33,755 bases of DNA from Bryobacterales bacterium (GTDB lineage: Bacteria > Acidobacteriota > Terriglobia > Bryobacterales > Bryobacteraceae). Positions 25,577-32,547 of the stretch are shown here, piece after piece; position 1 is the first letter of the stretch, and each line of letters begins with the position of its first letter. The notes under the pieces are model-generated. The model saw only the letters and a list, made by a program, of their open reading frames with translations, had not been told where the DNA came from and did not search any database. A program made the translations under genes and the position numbers. The stretch covers positions 81,120-114,874 of the forward strand of contig PLFE01000050.1 of assembly GCA_003136675.1 (NCBI GenBank). Reading direction: 5' to 3'.

Positions 25577-26164
25577 GTGAAGCGTCTCCTGTGGCTACTG
25601 ATACTGGTGCCGCTTGTTTTCGCGATCGGCTATTTCACCTCGCTCACGCTCCGCATCGCGCGCCAGTCCGTGCACGACGAGGCGCGGGCCGCCGATGTGA
25701 TCATCGTGATGGGCGCGGCGGAATACCGCGGGCACCCATCGCCCGTCCTGAAATCGCGGCTCGACCACGCGCTGACGCTCTATGCGCGCCAGCTTGCCCC
25801 GTTGATTATGACGACGGGTGGGGCGGGCGGCGATCCGCAATTCACCGAGGGCACGGTGGGCCGCGCGTATCTGATCGACCGGGGCATTCCGCCGGAGCGC
25901 ATCATCGTGGAATCGGAGGGCGAGAGCACGCTGTATTCGATTGCCGCGGCTTCCGAAATTATGAGGCGCATGGGGCTGCATTCCTGCATTCTGGTGAGCG
26001 ACGGGTATCACATTTTCCGGGCGAAGCATATGATGCAGTCGGAGGGAATTGCCGTTTACGGATCGCCCCGGGAAGCGGCCCCGCTCAGCCGTCCCCGGCG
26101 GTATTACCTTTATATGCGGCAGGCTTTGGGCTATGCGCTTTGGCGCGTCGGAATTTCCGCCTGA
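25577..26164 (+). CDS. YdcF-like (DUF218) membrane-anchored protein
   Basis: A 195-residue protein with an N-terminal membrane anchor (about 4-22) and a DUF218 Rossmann-like domain. The family motifs are ADVIIVMGAAEYRGHPSPVLKSRLDHA (given here as its blocks DVIIVMGA and LKSRLDHA), TTGGAGGDPQFTEG, GIPPERIIVESEGEST and ILVSDGYHIFRAK. Related proteins (SanA, ElyC, YdcF) are linked to envelope integrity and peptidoglycan or lipid-carrier metabolism. The GTG at 25577 gives a complete anchor; no strong Shine-Dalgarno is seen. The active site faces the periplasm if the single helix is an uncleaved anchor. Confidence 0.87.
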   Translation: MKRLLWLLILVPLVFAIGYFTSLTLRIARQSVHDEARAADVIIVMGAAEYRGHPSPVLKSRLDHALTLYARQLAPLIMTTGGAGGDPQFTEGTVGRAYLIDRGIPPERIIVESEGESTLYSIAAASEIMRRMGLHSCILVSDGYHIFRAKHMMQSEGIAVYGSPREAAPLSRPRRYYLYMRQALGYALWRVGISA

Positions 26165-26188
26165 GGGCGAAATCGCAAACCAAATTTT

Positions 26189-26223
26189 CCGTCTATCTGT
26201 TTTATTATGTTGTTCTTAGACGG
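26189..26223. repeat. Inverted repeat CCGTCTA / TAGACGG with a 21-nt AT-rich loop
   Basis: CCGTCTA (26189-26195) pairs perfectly with TAGACGG (26217-26223). It begins 25 nt after the ydcF-like stop codon. There is no T-run directly after the stem on either strand, so it is not a textbook intrinsic terminator, though it could still end or stabilise a transcript. Confidence 0.5.
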
Positions 26224-26535
26224 GATGCTGAAGCGCCCACCGGTGACTTCGATCGGGTGCGAAAGGCAGCTCCCAACCACGGAAATCGAAATGTGCGGAA
26301 CGAAGCCAGCTTTCCATATTTGGGGCCTCGCGCCCGTTTTCAGCCGTTTGGCGCCGTGAGCCCCGCAGCGCCTCGCTTTGCAAAACAACCTTTCCTGGAA
26401 ACTACTGATTCTGAATCGGTTACGGGGCACCTCCGGCCGCTGGTTGGGGTATTCGGTTTTGGATGCTCGGTTTTTCTTAAGCAAAAAGGGGCGGGTTGCG
26501 TTGCGTTGACAAGCTTGGCCGCCTCCTGTTCCGAT

Positions 26536-26576
26536 CCTCTCATGGAGAGGGGCGCCTGACGGGATGTTCCTCAGGC
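26536..26576. repeat. Two adjacent small hairpins
   Basis: CCTCTC (26536-26541) pairs with GAGAGG (26545-26550) around a 3-nt loop. GCCTGA (26554-26559) pairs with TCAGGC (26571-26576) around an 11-nt loop. They lie downstream of the convergent minus-strand gene that ends at 26646. Neither is followed by a T-run, so terminator function is unproven. Confidence 0.45.
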
Positions 26577-26645
26577 TCGGCGTTGCCAGTAGCGGCCCAA
26601 ATCTCTTTTCTTTTCTGTGACCGAACTCGTGGCGGGCCACCAGGC

Positions 26646-27098
26646 TTACGGCCGTTTACCAGTCTCTTCTCCCGTAGAGCACAGCTCGGACCAGTAATCT
26701 CCGTGCTCCGTCCAGGCCGTTTCCTCAACCCCGGCAAAGTGCAGTTCGGGAATATCGAGCTTGCCATGGCCGTACACACAAATATATTGCGTCTGGGGGC
26801 GCCCGAATTGCAGCATCTTGCTCCAGGAGCCAGTCGGAACCGGCATGCGCAGTCTACGCAGACAAACGCGGCAGCGATAGCGCTGATCGAGGATCGCAAG
26901 GAAAAACAAACCCAGCCCGACGAACGTGATCAGCCCGAACACGAACAGGTACGCCATGTAGGTGGTGTCGTAGCCGTGCGGCATCGGCCAGAATGCGCTC
27001 TGCGTCAGAAAGAGCGCCATCGCGATACCGCCGGCGATGAGGCATTTCAGGAACAGGAATCCCCAGTAGCGCACACTCTGTTTGACACTTGAGGACAT
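26646..27098 (-). CDS. Two-helix membrane protein with a zinc-ribbon-like C-terminal domain, function unknown
   Basis: A 150-residue protein. Hydrophobic helices lie at about 12-32 and 47-70, then a soluble tail starts with C76-x-x-C79 in RCRVCLRRLRMPV. C107 and H111 follow in YICVYGHG, spaced like the second half of a zinc knuckle. Tryptophans and acidic residues follow (ETAWTEHGDYW). I do not recognise a named family. A strong Shine-Dalgarno (GGAGGAA, 27112-27106) sits 7 nt before the ATG. It lies 25 nt after the proline dehydrogenase stop on the same strand and is probably co-transcribed with it, but no functional link is evident. Confidence 0.75.
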   Translation of the reverse strand: MSSSVKQSVRYWGFLFLKCLIAGGIAMALFLTQSAFWPMPHGYDTTYMAYLFVFGLITFVGLGLFFLAILDQRYRCRVCLRRLRMPVPTGSWSKMLQFGRPQTQYICVYGHGKLDIPELHFAGVEETAWTEHGDYWSELCSTGEETGKRP

Positions 27099-27105
27099 CT
27101 AAAGG

Positions 27106-27112
27106 TTCCTCC
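27106..27112 (-). promoter_or_regulatory. Strong Shine-Dalgarno for the zinc-ribbon-like membrane protein
   Basis: GGAGGAA on the minus strand, 7 nt before the ATG at 27098. It is one of the strongest ribosome-binding sites in the window and supports this small unrecognised gene as real. Confidence 0.75.
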
Positions 27113-27123
27113 GAAAAACGGTC

Positions 27124-28044
27124 TCAACCGCGAATAAACTGACGGGCGATGAAGAGCACGTTGGCGGGGCGCTCGGCCAAACGTCTCATAAAGTAGGGAT
27201 ACCACGCTTCGCCGAACGGAACATAGAGCCGCATGCGGAAGCCGTCGCGCACCAATTTGGTCTGCAAATCCCGGCGGATTCCGTAGAGCATCTGAAACTC
27301 GAAACGTTCGGGAGCGATCTTTTGTTCCCGCACAAACGCGGTGATCTGGTTGACGATGGTTTCGTCATGCGTCGCGATGCCGGGGTAGTTGCCGTCGGTC
27401 AGCAGCTTCTTCGCCAGTTTGACGAAGTTCAAATCCACTTGCGCCTTATCCTGAAAGGCGACGCCTTCCGGCTCCAGGTAGGCGCCCTTACACAGGCGGA
27501 CGCGAATGCGGCGGCTGTTGAGCTCATCGATATCGCTTTCACTGCGCTTGAGGTAGGCCTGTATCACTGCGCCGCAGGAGCCCGTTTCCGAGTAGAGATC
27601 GTAAACGATCTGCAAGGTGCGTTTCGTGTATGCGCTGGATTCCATATCGATCCGCACGAAGTTTCCCGTCCCCGCGGCGGCCAGCACGAGTTCCCGGACA
27701 TTGGCCCGGCATGCCTCCTCTGACAGATCCATCCCAAACTGGCTGAGCTTGAGGGAAACGTTCCCCTTGATGCCGCGGGATTCGATTTCGCCGATGGAGC
27801 GCAGGTACATGTCCCGGCAAACCTTGGCTTCGTCCAGGGAACTGACGTTTTCGCCCAGATAGTCCAGCGTCACGGTCAGGCCGTCCTGATTCACCTTGCG
27901 ACAGGCGGCCAGAGCCTCTTCGAGGGAACTTCCGGCCACGAAACGCCCGGAAACGCGCTTCGCCAGCGACGAGGTTTCCATGAAATTCCGGAGGTTTCGG
28001 TTGCTGGAAAGGTAGAGAAAAAGGCTGCGCACTGGTTTTGGCAA
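27124..28044 (-). CDS. Monofunctional proline dehydrogenase
   Basis: A 306-residue FAD-dependent ProDH barrel that oxidises proline to pyrroline-5-carboxylate at the membrane. Diagnostic blocks are RIDMESSAYTKRTL, the FAD/substrate motif IRVRLCKGAYLEP, IATHDETIV, FEFQMLYGIRRDLQ, and the C-terminal substrate-binding RLYVPFGEAWYPYFMRRLAERP. The length fits the short, PutA-independent type of Deinococcus-Thermus and acidobacteria. The TTG at 28044 gives PKPVRSLFLYLS; a GTG at 28032 giving MRSLFLYLS is an equally sensible start. Pyrroline-5-carboxylate dehydrogenase is not in the window. Confidence 0.93.
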   Translation of the reverse strand: MPKPVRSLFLYLSSNRNLRNFMETSSLAKRVSGRFVAGSSLEEALAACRKVNQDGLTVTLDYLGENVSSLDEAKVCRDMYLRSIGEIESRGIKGNVSLKLSQFGMDLSEEACRANVRELVLAAAGTGNFVRIDMESSAYTKRTLQIVYDLYSETGSCGAVIQAYLKRSESDIDELNSRRIRVRLCKGAYLEPEGVAFQDKAQVDLNFVKLAKKLLTDGNYPGIATHDETIVNQITAFVREQKIAPERFEFQMLYGIRRDLQTKLVRDGFRMRLYVPFGEAWYPYFMRRLAERPANVLFIARQFIRG

Positions 28045-28125
28045 TGGTTTGCTAACTGGGTTCGGGATAGGCCCGTAAAGAAATTAGCCGTTATGACGAT
28101 CTTACATCCTTGAAGGCATTCCGCG

Positions 28126-29976
28126 ATGGCTCTTCCTGACTACGAACCGGATGATGTAACCGGCACCACGGAGCAGAGGCTCCGGACGTTGCTCAATAAT
28201 TTCAGCCTTTCGCCGCTCAGGAGTGGGAAGCACGTCCGTGATCTCCTGCTGAGCGATTACTTCGGGTTCCGCACCGCCACGCTGGTGGTGTTGCGCGAGC
28301 CCCTGGATATCCGCGGGCTCCGCTACCTGATCACGCTTCTTTGGAGCAACGATCTGCTGATCTCCATTCTGGGAGACGTCACGCTTTCCAAGGAACTGAG
28401 CATCTCGTTCTCGCAGACCGCGATTAAGGTGGATACGCAGCTTCACATTCGTCTGACGCGTTTTCTCGTAACCGGAATGCTGGAAGGGCGGGATGTGGAG
28501 GAAAAGACGGCCAATCGGCTGCTGGAAGTGCTGGGCGCGATCAGCGAGCCCCACGCCATTCAAGGTTTTCTAAGGCAGATGTTACAGCATCCCAATCCGC
28601 GGATCCGGTCCAAAATCTCCCTGTTGATCGGGACGGGCGGCCACGGCAGCCGGGCGTTGCGGAAACTCCTGGCGGACCCGGACGAGGACCAGCGGGTTCG
28701 GGCGAACGCTCTGGAGGCACTTTGGTCCTGCCGCGGCAGGGAGATTCTCGACCTGTTTTGCGACATGCTGGAAGATCCGCACAATCGGGTGGCGGGTAAT
28801 GCCGCGCTCGGGCTGTATCTTGCCGGCGACCCCCAATCGATTGCGGTCGTTCGCAAAATGGCGTCGCATGCGGAAACGGCGTTCCGCCAGACCGCGGCTT
28901 GGGTGATGGGGAAGACGGAAGATCCGAGGTTTCTCCCCGATGCGGGCCGTTTGTTGGGTCAGCCACATGGGAATGTCCGGAAAGCGGCTTTTCGGTCCGT
29001 ATCCGCCATCAAGAACGCGGTGGCGCGGCGCGCGAAAAATCCACCATTCATTCTGACGATTATTGATATTGTCCAGGGTAAGTCCGGCAACACCAAAATC
29101 CGGCTCTCCATAGCTGACTCCCCAAACGGCGAATCGCCGCAGATCCCGGCGACGGGATTTGCGATTCAGTTGGGCGGAAAGCCTGTCGGGGAGTTTTCGT
29201 GCATCGAACGCCGCAACGCGATTATCTGCGCCGCATTTGTTTTCCCAAGGCGGCAGACGGAATCCGATCCGTTGCGGGCGCCCCTACGCCGCGCTCTGGT
29301 GGAATGTCTGGAAGCGAAGCCCGCCGGCGACCGGTGGAGCATCGTCCGCTACTACGAGTGTGCGCGTGCCGGAGCGGTATCCGGCTCATTTCGTATGTTT
29401 GGGCAAACATTTGAAGAAACCGCGCGGGCGCCCGAAAAAAAGGTGCCCTTGAACCTGACTGGAAACCCCGTCACATTGCGCACGGATATCGAATCCAACG
29501 GTCTTCGGTCCGACGCGGCCGCCACTGTTTTTGAAGGGATCAGCAAGGTAGTGAGCGGGCTAAAAGCCATGCGCAGCGCGCGCTACGTTCTTGTGATCGC
29601 GGACAGTGAGGAGGAAATCGACGGCCAGCGATTCGAGGAGATGGCCCAGGCTACCTGGAACAGCGGTATCACGATCAACGCAATCTCAACGAAGGACAAT
29701 ATGCAGCTCGAAAGGTTGTGCCAGGGCTCTTCCGGCATCTTTCACGTGGTCCCGGATATTGAAAGCATCGGGCCCGCGATGCGGCTTCTCTATCAATCTT
29801 TCAAGAGCGAATACCTGCTGGAATTCGCCTGTCCGAACCTGGAGGAGGGCGGATCGGGGCTGGTTTCGATTCAGGCGTATAACGAGTCGGCTGTGGGCGA
29901 GACAAGCCTGGAACTCGTTTCCCAGAATCAGGATGAGTTGGAAATGGAGGAATCACTGGTGGAATCCGGCGCTTAG
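28126..29976 (+). CDS. HEAT-repeat protein fused to a VWA-like domain without an obvious MIDAS
   Basis: A 616-residue protein without signal peptide. The N-terminal 130 residues are not recognised. About 135-290 forms helical HEAT-like repeats, for example HPNPRIRSKISLLIGTGG, DPDEDQRVRANALEALWS, DPHNRVAGNAALGLYLAGD and TAFRQTAAWVMGKTEDPRFL. The C-terminal part (about 305-600) has the strand and helix pattern of acidobacterial VWFA-related proteins: TVFEGISKVVSGLKAMRSARYVLVIADS, GITINAISTKDN, then SFKSEYLLEFACPN. The DxSxS metal-binding motif expected at the start of a VWA domain is not visible. A protein-interaction scaffold is likely; the partner is unknown. It is divergent from proline dehydrogenase and precedes the penicillin-binding protein by 54 nt. 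Confidence 0.7.
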   Translation: MALPDYEPDDVTGTTEQRLRTLLNNFSLSPLRSGKHVRDLLLSDYFGFRTATLVVLREPLDIRGLRYLITLLWSNDLLISILGDVTLSKELSISFSQTAIKVDTQLHIRLTRFLVTGMLEGRDVEEKTANRLLEVLGAISEPHAIQGFLRQMLQHPNPRIRSKISLLIGTGGHGSRALRKLLADPDEDQRVRANALEALWSCRGREILDLFCDMLEDPHNRVAGNAALGLYLAGDPQSIAVVRKMASHAETAFRQTAAWVMGKTEDPRFLPDAGRLLGQPHGNVRKAAFRSVSAIKNAVARRAKNPPFILTIIDIVQGKSGNTKIRLSIADSPNGESPQIPATGFAIQLGGKPVGEFSCIERRNAIICAAFVFPRRQTESDPLRAPLRRALVECLEAKPAGDRWSIVRYYECARAGAVSGSFRMFGQTFEETARAPEKKVPLNLTGNPVTLRTDIESNGLRSDAAATVFEGISKVVSGLKAMRSARYVLVIADSEEEIDGQRFEEMAQATWNSGITINAISTKDNMQLERLCQGSSGIFHVVPDIESIGPAMRLLYQSFKSEYLLEFACPNLEEGGSGLVSIQAYNESAVGETSLELVSQNQDELEMEESLVESGA

Positions 29977-30030
29977 CCGCCGCTTCGGCTGGCCCTCGCC
30001 ATCCGTCAGCCGCATGCGAGAATAGAGAGA

Positions 30031-32547
30031 GTGACGAGCGATAAGAAGAATGTCCGCGTTCGCGTCCCGCAGAACGCGCTTCTTACGAGGTTTTTCTTCT
30101 CGACGCCCGGTAAGGTCCTGCTGGCGTGTTCCTTCGTCGTGGCTTTGGCGTGCGCCTCCGTTTTCACCTACTTCTACATTCATTACTCGCATCTGATCGA
30201 CGCCAAGCTAAAGGCTGGTCCTTTTGTGACCACCTCGCGCATCTACGCGGCCCCGGTGGTGGTTGGCATCGGTGATACAGTCACCCCGGATGAAATCGCC
30301 GCACAATTGCGCCGCTCGGGCTACACCGAAAGCCGCAATAACCCACAAGGCTACTACGAAATCCACCCGGATGAAATCCAGATCTACCCCGGTCCCGAAT
30401 CCTACTTTCGCGACGAGCCGGGGGTGATCCATTTCGCGGCGGGACGCATCCTGCGCATTGTGTCGCTGAGCGACAACACATCGCGTACGGAATATGATCT
30501 CGAGCCGCTGCTGATCACAAATCTCTACGACAAGAATCGCGAGAAACGACGTTACGTGAAGTATGCGGACATACCGCCGGTGCTCCGCAACGCCGTAATT
30601 TCCGCCGAAGATCGCCGTTTTTTCCAGCACTCGGGGATCGACCCGATCGGCGTTTTCCGCGCGACGTATGTCGACCTGAAGGAAGGCCGGAAGGAACAGG
30701 GCGCGTCCACGATCAGCCAGCAGCTCGCCCGCGGCATGTGGCTCACCCCGGCGCGCAGTTTCAAGCGCAAGGCCGCGGAAGTGATGATCACCCTGCAACT
30801 GGAGCAGAAACTTTCCAAGCAACAGATCTTCGAGATGTACTGCAACCAGATCGATCTGGGGCGCCGCGGCAGCTTCACGATTCGCGGCTTCGGGGAGGCC
30901 GCCGAGGCCTACTTCGGGGAGGACATTCAACAACTCACGGTGCCCCAGGCCGCTACCCTGGCGGCGATGTTGCGCGGCGCCAGCTACTACAATCCGTTCC
31001 GGCATCCCGAACGCATCAAAGAGCGCCGGAATACGGTTCTGGGCCTGATGCGCGATTACGGATACCTCAGCGATCGCGAATACGCTCTGGCCGAGGAATC
31101 GCCCCTGAAGCTCGCCACCACGGGAGCGGAGTCGAGCGATGCGCCCTATTTTGTCGACCTGGTGAATGATGAGTTGCAGAACCGCTTCTCCGATTATGAT
31201 TTCCAGACAGGCTCGTATCGCATCTACACCTCGCTGGACCTGAATCTGCAGCGCGCCGCCAATGCCGCGGTTCAGGATGGCATGAAGCAGGTGGACGAAA
31301 TGCTGCGCAAGCGCAAAATCAACAAAGAAGCGCAATGCGCGTTGATTGCGCTCGACCCGCACACCGGGGAGATCAAGGCGCTGGTGGGCGGGCGCAACTA
31401 CGGAGAGAGCCAGCTCGATCATGTGATGGCCAAACGTCAGCCGGGGTCCATCTTCAAACCCTTCGTATACGCCGCGGCCATGAACACGGCCCTCGGGGGT
31501 GGGTCTCAAACGTTAACGCCGGCGAGTATTGTGGACGACTCGCCCACCACCTTCTGGTTCGATGGCAAACCGTATGAGCCGGGAAACTTCAAGCACGAAT
31601 ATTACGGCATGACGACATTGCGGCAGGCTCTGGCGCATAGTATGAATATCGCGACCATAAAAGTTGCGGAAATGGTGGGCTACAACAACGTGGTGAACCT
31701 GGCTCACAAGGCAGGCATCAACGCGGACGTGAAGGCCACCCCGGCCATGGCCATTGGCTCATACGACGCCACGCCGCTCGAGATGGCGGGCGCTTACACC
31801 GTTTTCGCAAACAACGGGACCCGGGTTTCTCCGGTGATTCTGGATGAAGTGCGCGGCATCAACGGCAATCTGATTTACCGAAGCAAGCCGGACACCAGGA
31901 ATGTTCTGGACCCGCGCGTGAATTACCTGATGGTCAGCATGCTGGAAGAAGTGTTGCGGTCCGGCACCGGAGCCAGCGTGCGCGGCAAAGGATTCGCTGT
32001 GCCGGCGGCGGGCAAAACCGGCACGTCGCACGACGGCTGGTTCGCCGGATTCACCTCGCAACTTCTGTGCATCGTCTGGGTGGGATTTGACGACAACAGC
32101 GAACTGAACCTGGAAGGCGCGCATTCCGCGCTGCCCATCTGGACCCAATTTATGAAGCAGGCTTTGGCATACCGGACATACCGCGATGCCAAGCCCTTTA
32201 GCGCGCCGGATGGCATCGTCACCATGCAGATCGACGGCAGCAATGGACAACCGGCTACGCCCTATTCGCAGAATACGGTGGCGGAGGTTTTCATCGCGGG
32301 AACAGAACCCGTGGGCACCGGTCCTTCCACGCTTTCCAATGGCGACTCCACCAACGTAGCCGGCTGGAGCACCGCGCCCGCGGCGAACGCTTCAGCTCAT
32401 CTGCCTCCGCTGCGCACAGATCCCCTTCCCGCGCCGAGCGCCAACGAGACTCCCGCGCAAACCGACGCCAACGGACAACCTCAGCCGGCGAAACGCGGCT
32501 TCTGGAAGAAGCTCTTTGGCGCCGCCAAACCCAAACCCCCTGCTTAA
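30031..32547 (+). CDS. Bifunctional class A penicillin-binding protein, PBP1b type
   Basis: An 838-residue peptidoglycan synthase. A cytoplasmic basic tail and a membrane helix (about 28-50) come first, then a region resembling the UB2H domain of PBP1b (about 65-130, with SRIYAAPVVVGIGDTVTPDE). The glycosyltransferase-51 domain holds E193 in SAEDRRFF, and QGASTISQQLARGMWL and YCNQIDLGRRG follow. The transpeptidase domain (about 400-750) has S473-x-x-K476 in PGSIFKP, S537-x-N539 in HSMN and K662-T-G. A Pro/Ala-rich tail ends in a basic segment. It polymerises and cross-links glycan strands. The start is GTG at 30031. No LpoB-like activator is visible. Confidence 0.95.
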   Translation: MTSDKKNVRVRVPQNALLTRFFFSTPGKVLLACSFVVALACASVFTYFYIHYSHLIDAKLKAGPFVTTSRIYAAPVVVGIGDTVTPDEIAAQLRRSGYTESRNNPQGYYEIHPDEIQIYPGPESYFRDEPGVIHFAAGRILRIVSLSDNTSRTEYDLEPLLITNLYDKNREKRRYVKYADIPPVLRNAVISAEDRRFFQHSGIDPIGVFRATYVDLKEGRKEQGASTISQQLARGMWLTPARSFKRKAAEVMITLQLEQKLSKQQIFEMYCNQIDLGRRGSFTIRGFGEAAEAYFGEDIQQLTVPQAATLAAMLRGASYYNPFRHPERIKERRNTVLGLMRDYGYLSDREYALAEESPLKLATTGAESSDAPYFVDLVNDELQNRFSDYDFQTGSYRIYTSLDLNLQRAANAAVQDGMKQVDEMLRKRKINKEAQCALIALDPHTGEIKALVGGRNYGESQLDHVMAKRQPGSIFKPFVYAAAMNTALGGGSQTLTPASIVDDSPTTFWFDGKPYEPGNFKHEYYGMTTLRQALAHSMNIATIKVAEMVGYNNVVNLAHKAGINADVKATPAMAIGSYDATPLEMAGAYTVFANNGTRVSPVILDEVRGINGNLIYRSKPDTRNVLDPRVNYLMVSMLEEVLRSGTGASVRGKGFAVPAAGKTGTSHDGWFAGFTSQLLCIVWVGFDDNSELNLEGAHSALPIWTQFMKQALAYRTYRDAKPFSAPDGIVTMQIDGSNGQPATPYSQNTVAEVFIAGTEPVGTGPSTLSNGDSTNVAGWSTAPAANASAHLPPLRTDPLPAPSANETPAQTDANGQPQPAKRGFWKKLFGAAKPKPPA

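Larger units (their letters stand above)
26165..26645. other. 481-nt convergent intergenic region without a recognisable gene
   Basis: Lies between the ends of the ydcF-like gene (plus) and the zinc-ribbon-like membrane protein (minus). Long open frames cross it on both strands, but their translations are rich in Pro, Arg, Cys and Ser and match nothing I know, so I treat them as chance. It is more AT-rich in patches, with several T and A runs and three inverted repeats. It could be a decayed gene, a structured RNA locus or a repeat-family remnant. Confidence 0.5.

Noticed and set aside
25591..26559. 322-codon plus-strand frame overlapping the ydcF-like gene
   Set aside because: It runs in another frame through a clear DUF218 gene and its product has no recognisable domain, so it is a high-GC shadow.
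26131..26640. Long open frame on the minus strand across the ydcF-distal intergenic region
   Set aside because: It overlaps the ydcF-like gene, has no family resemblance and its composition (many Arg, Pro, Ser, Lys) looks like chance translation; the opposite strand is equally open.
29975..29990. Small hairpin AGCCG/CGGCT at the end of the HEAT/VWA-like gene
   Set aside because: Only 5 bp and not followed by a T-run; too weak to call a terminator.
30208..31509. 433-codon minus-strand frame opposite the penicillin-binding protein
   Set aside because: Antisense to the conserved glycosyltransferase and transpeptidase domains; no domain of its own.
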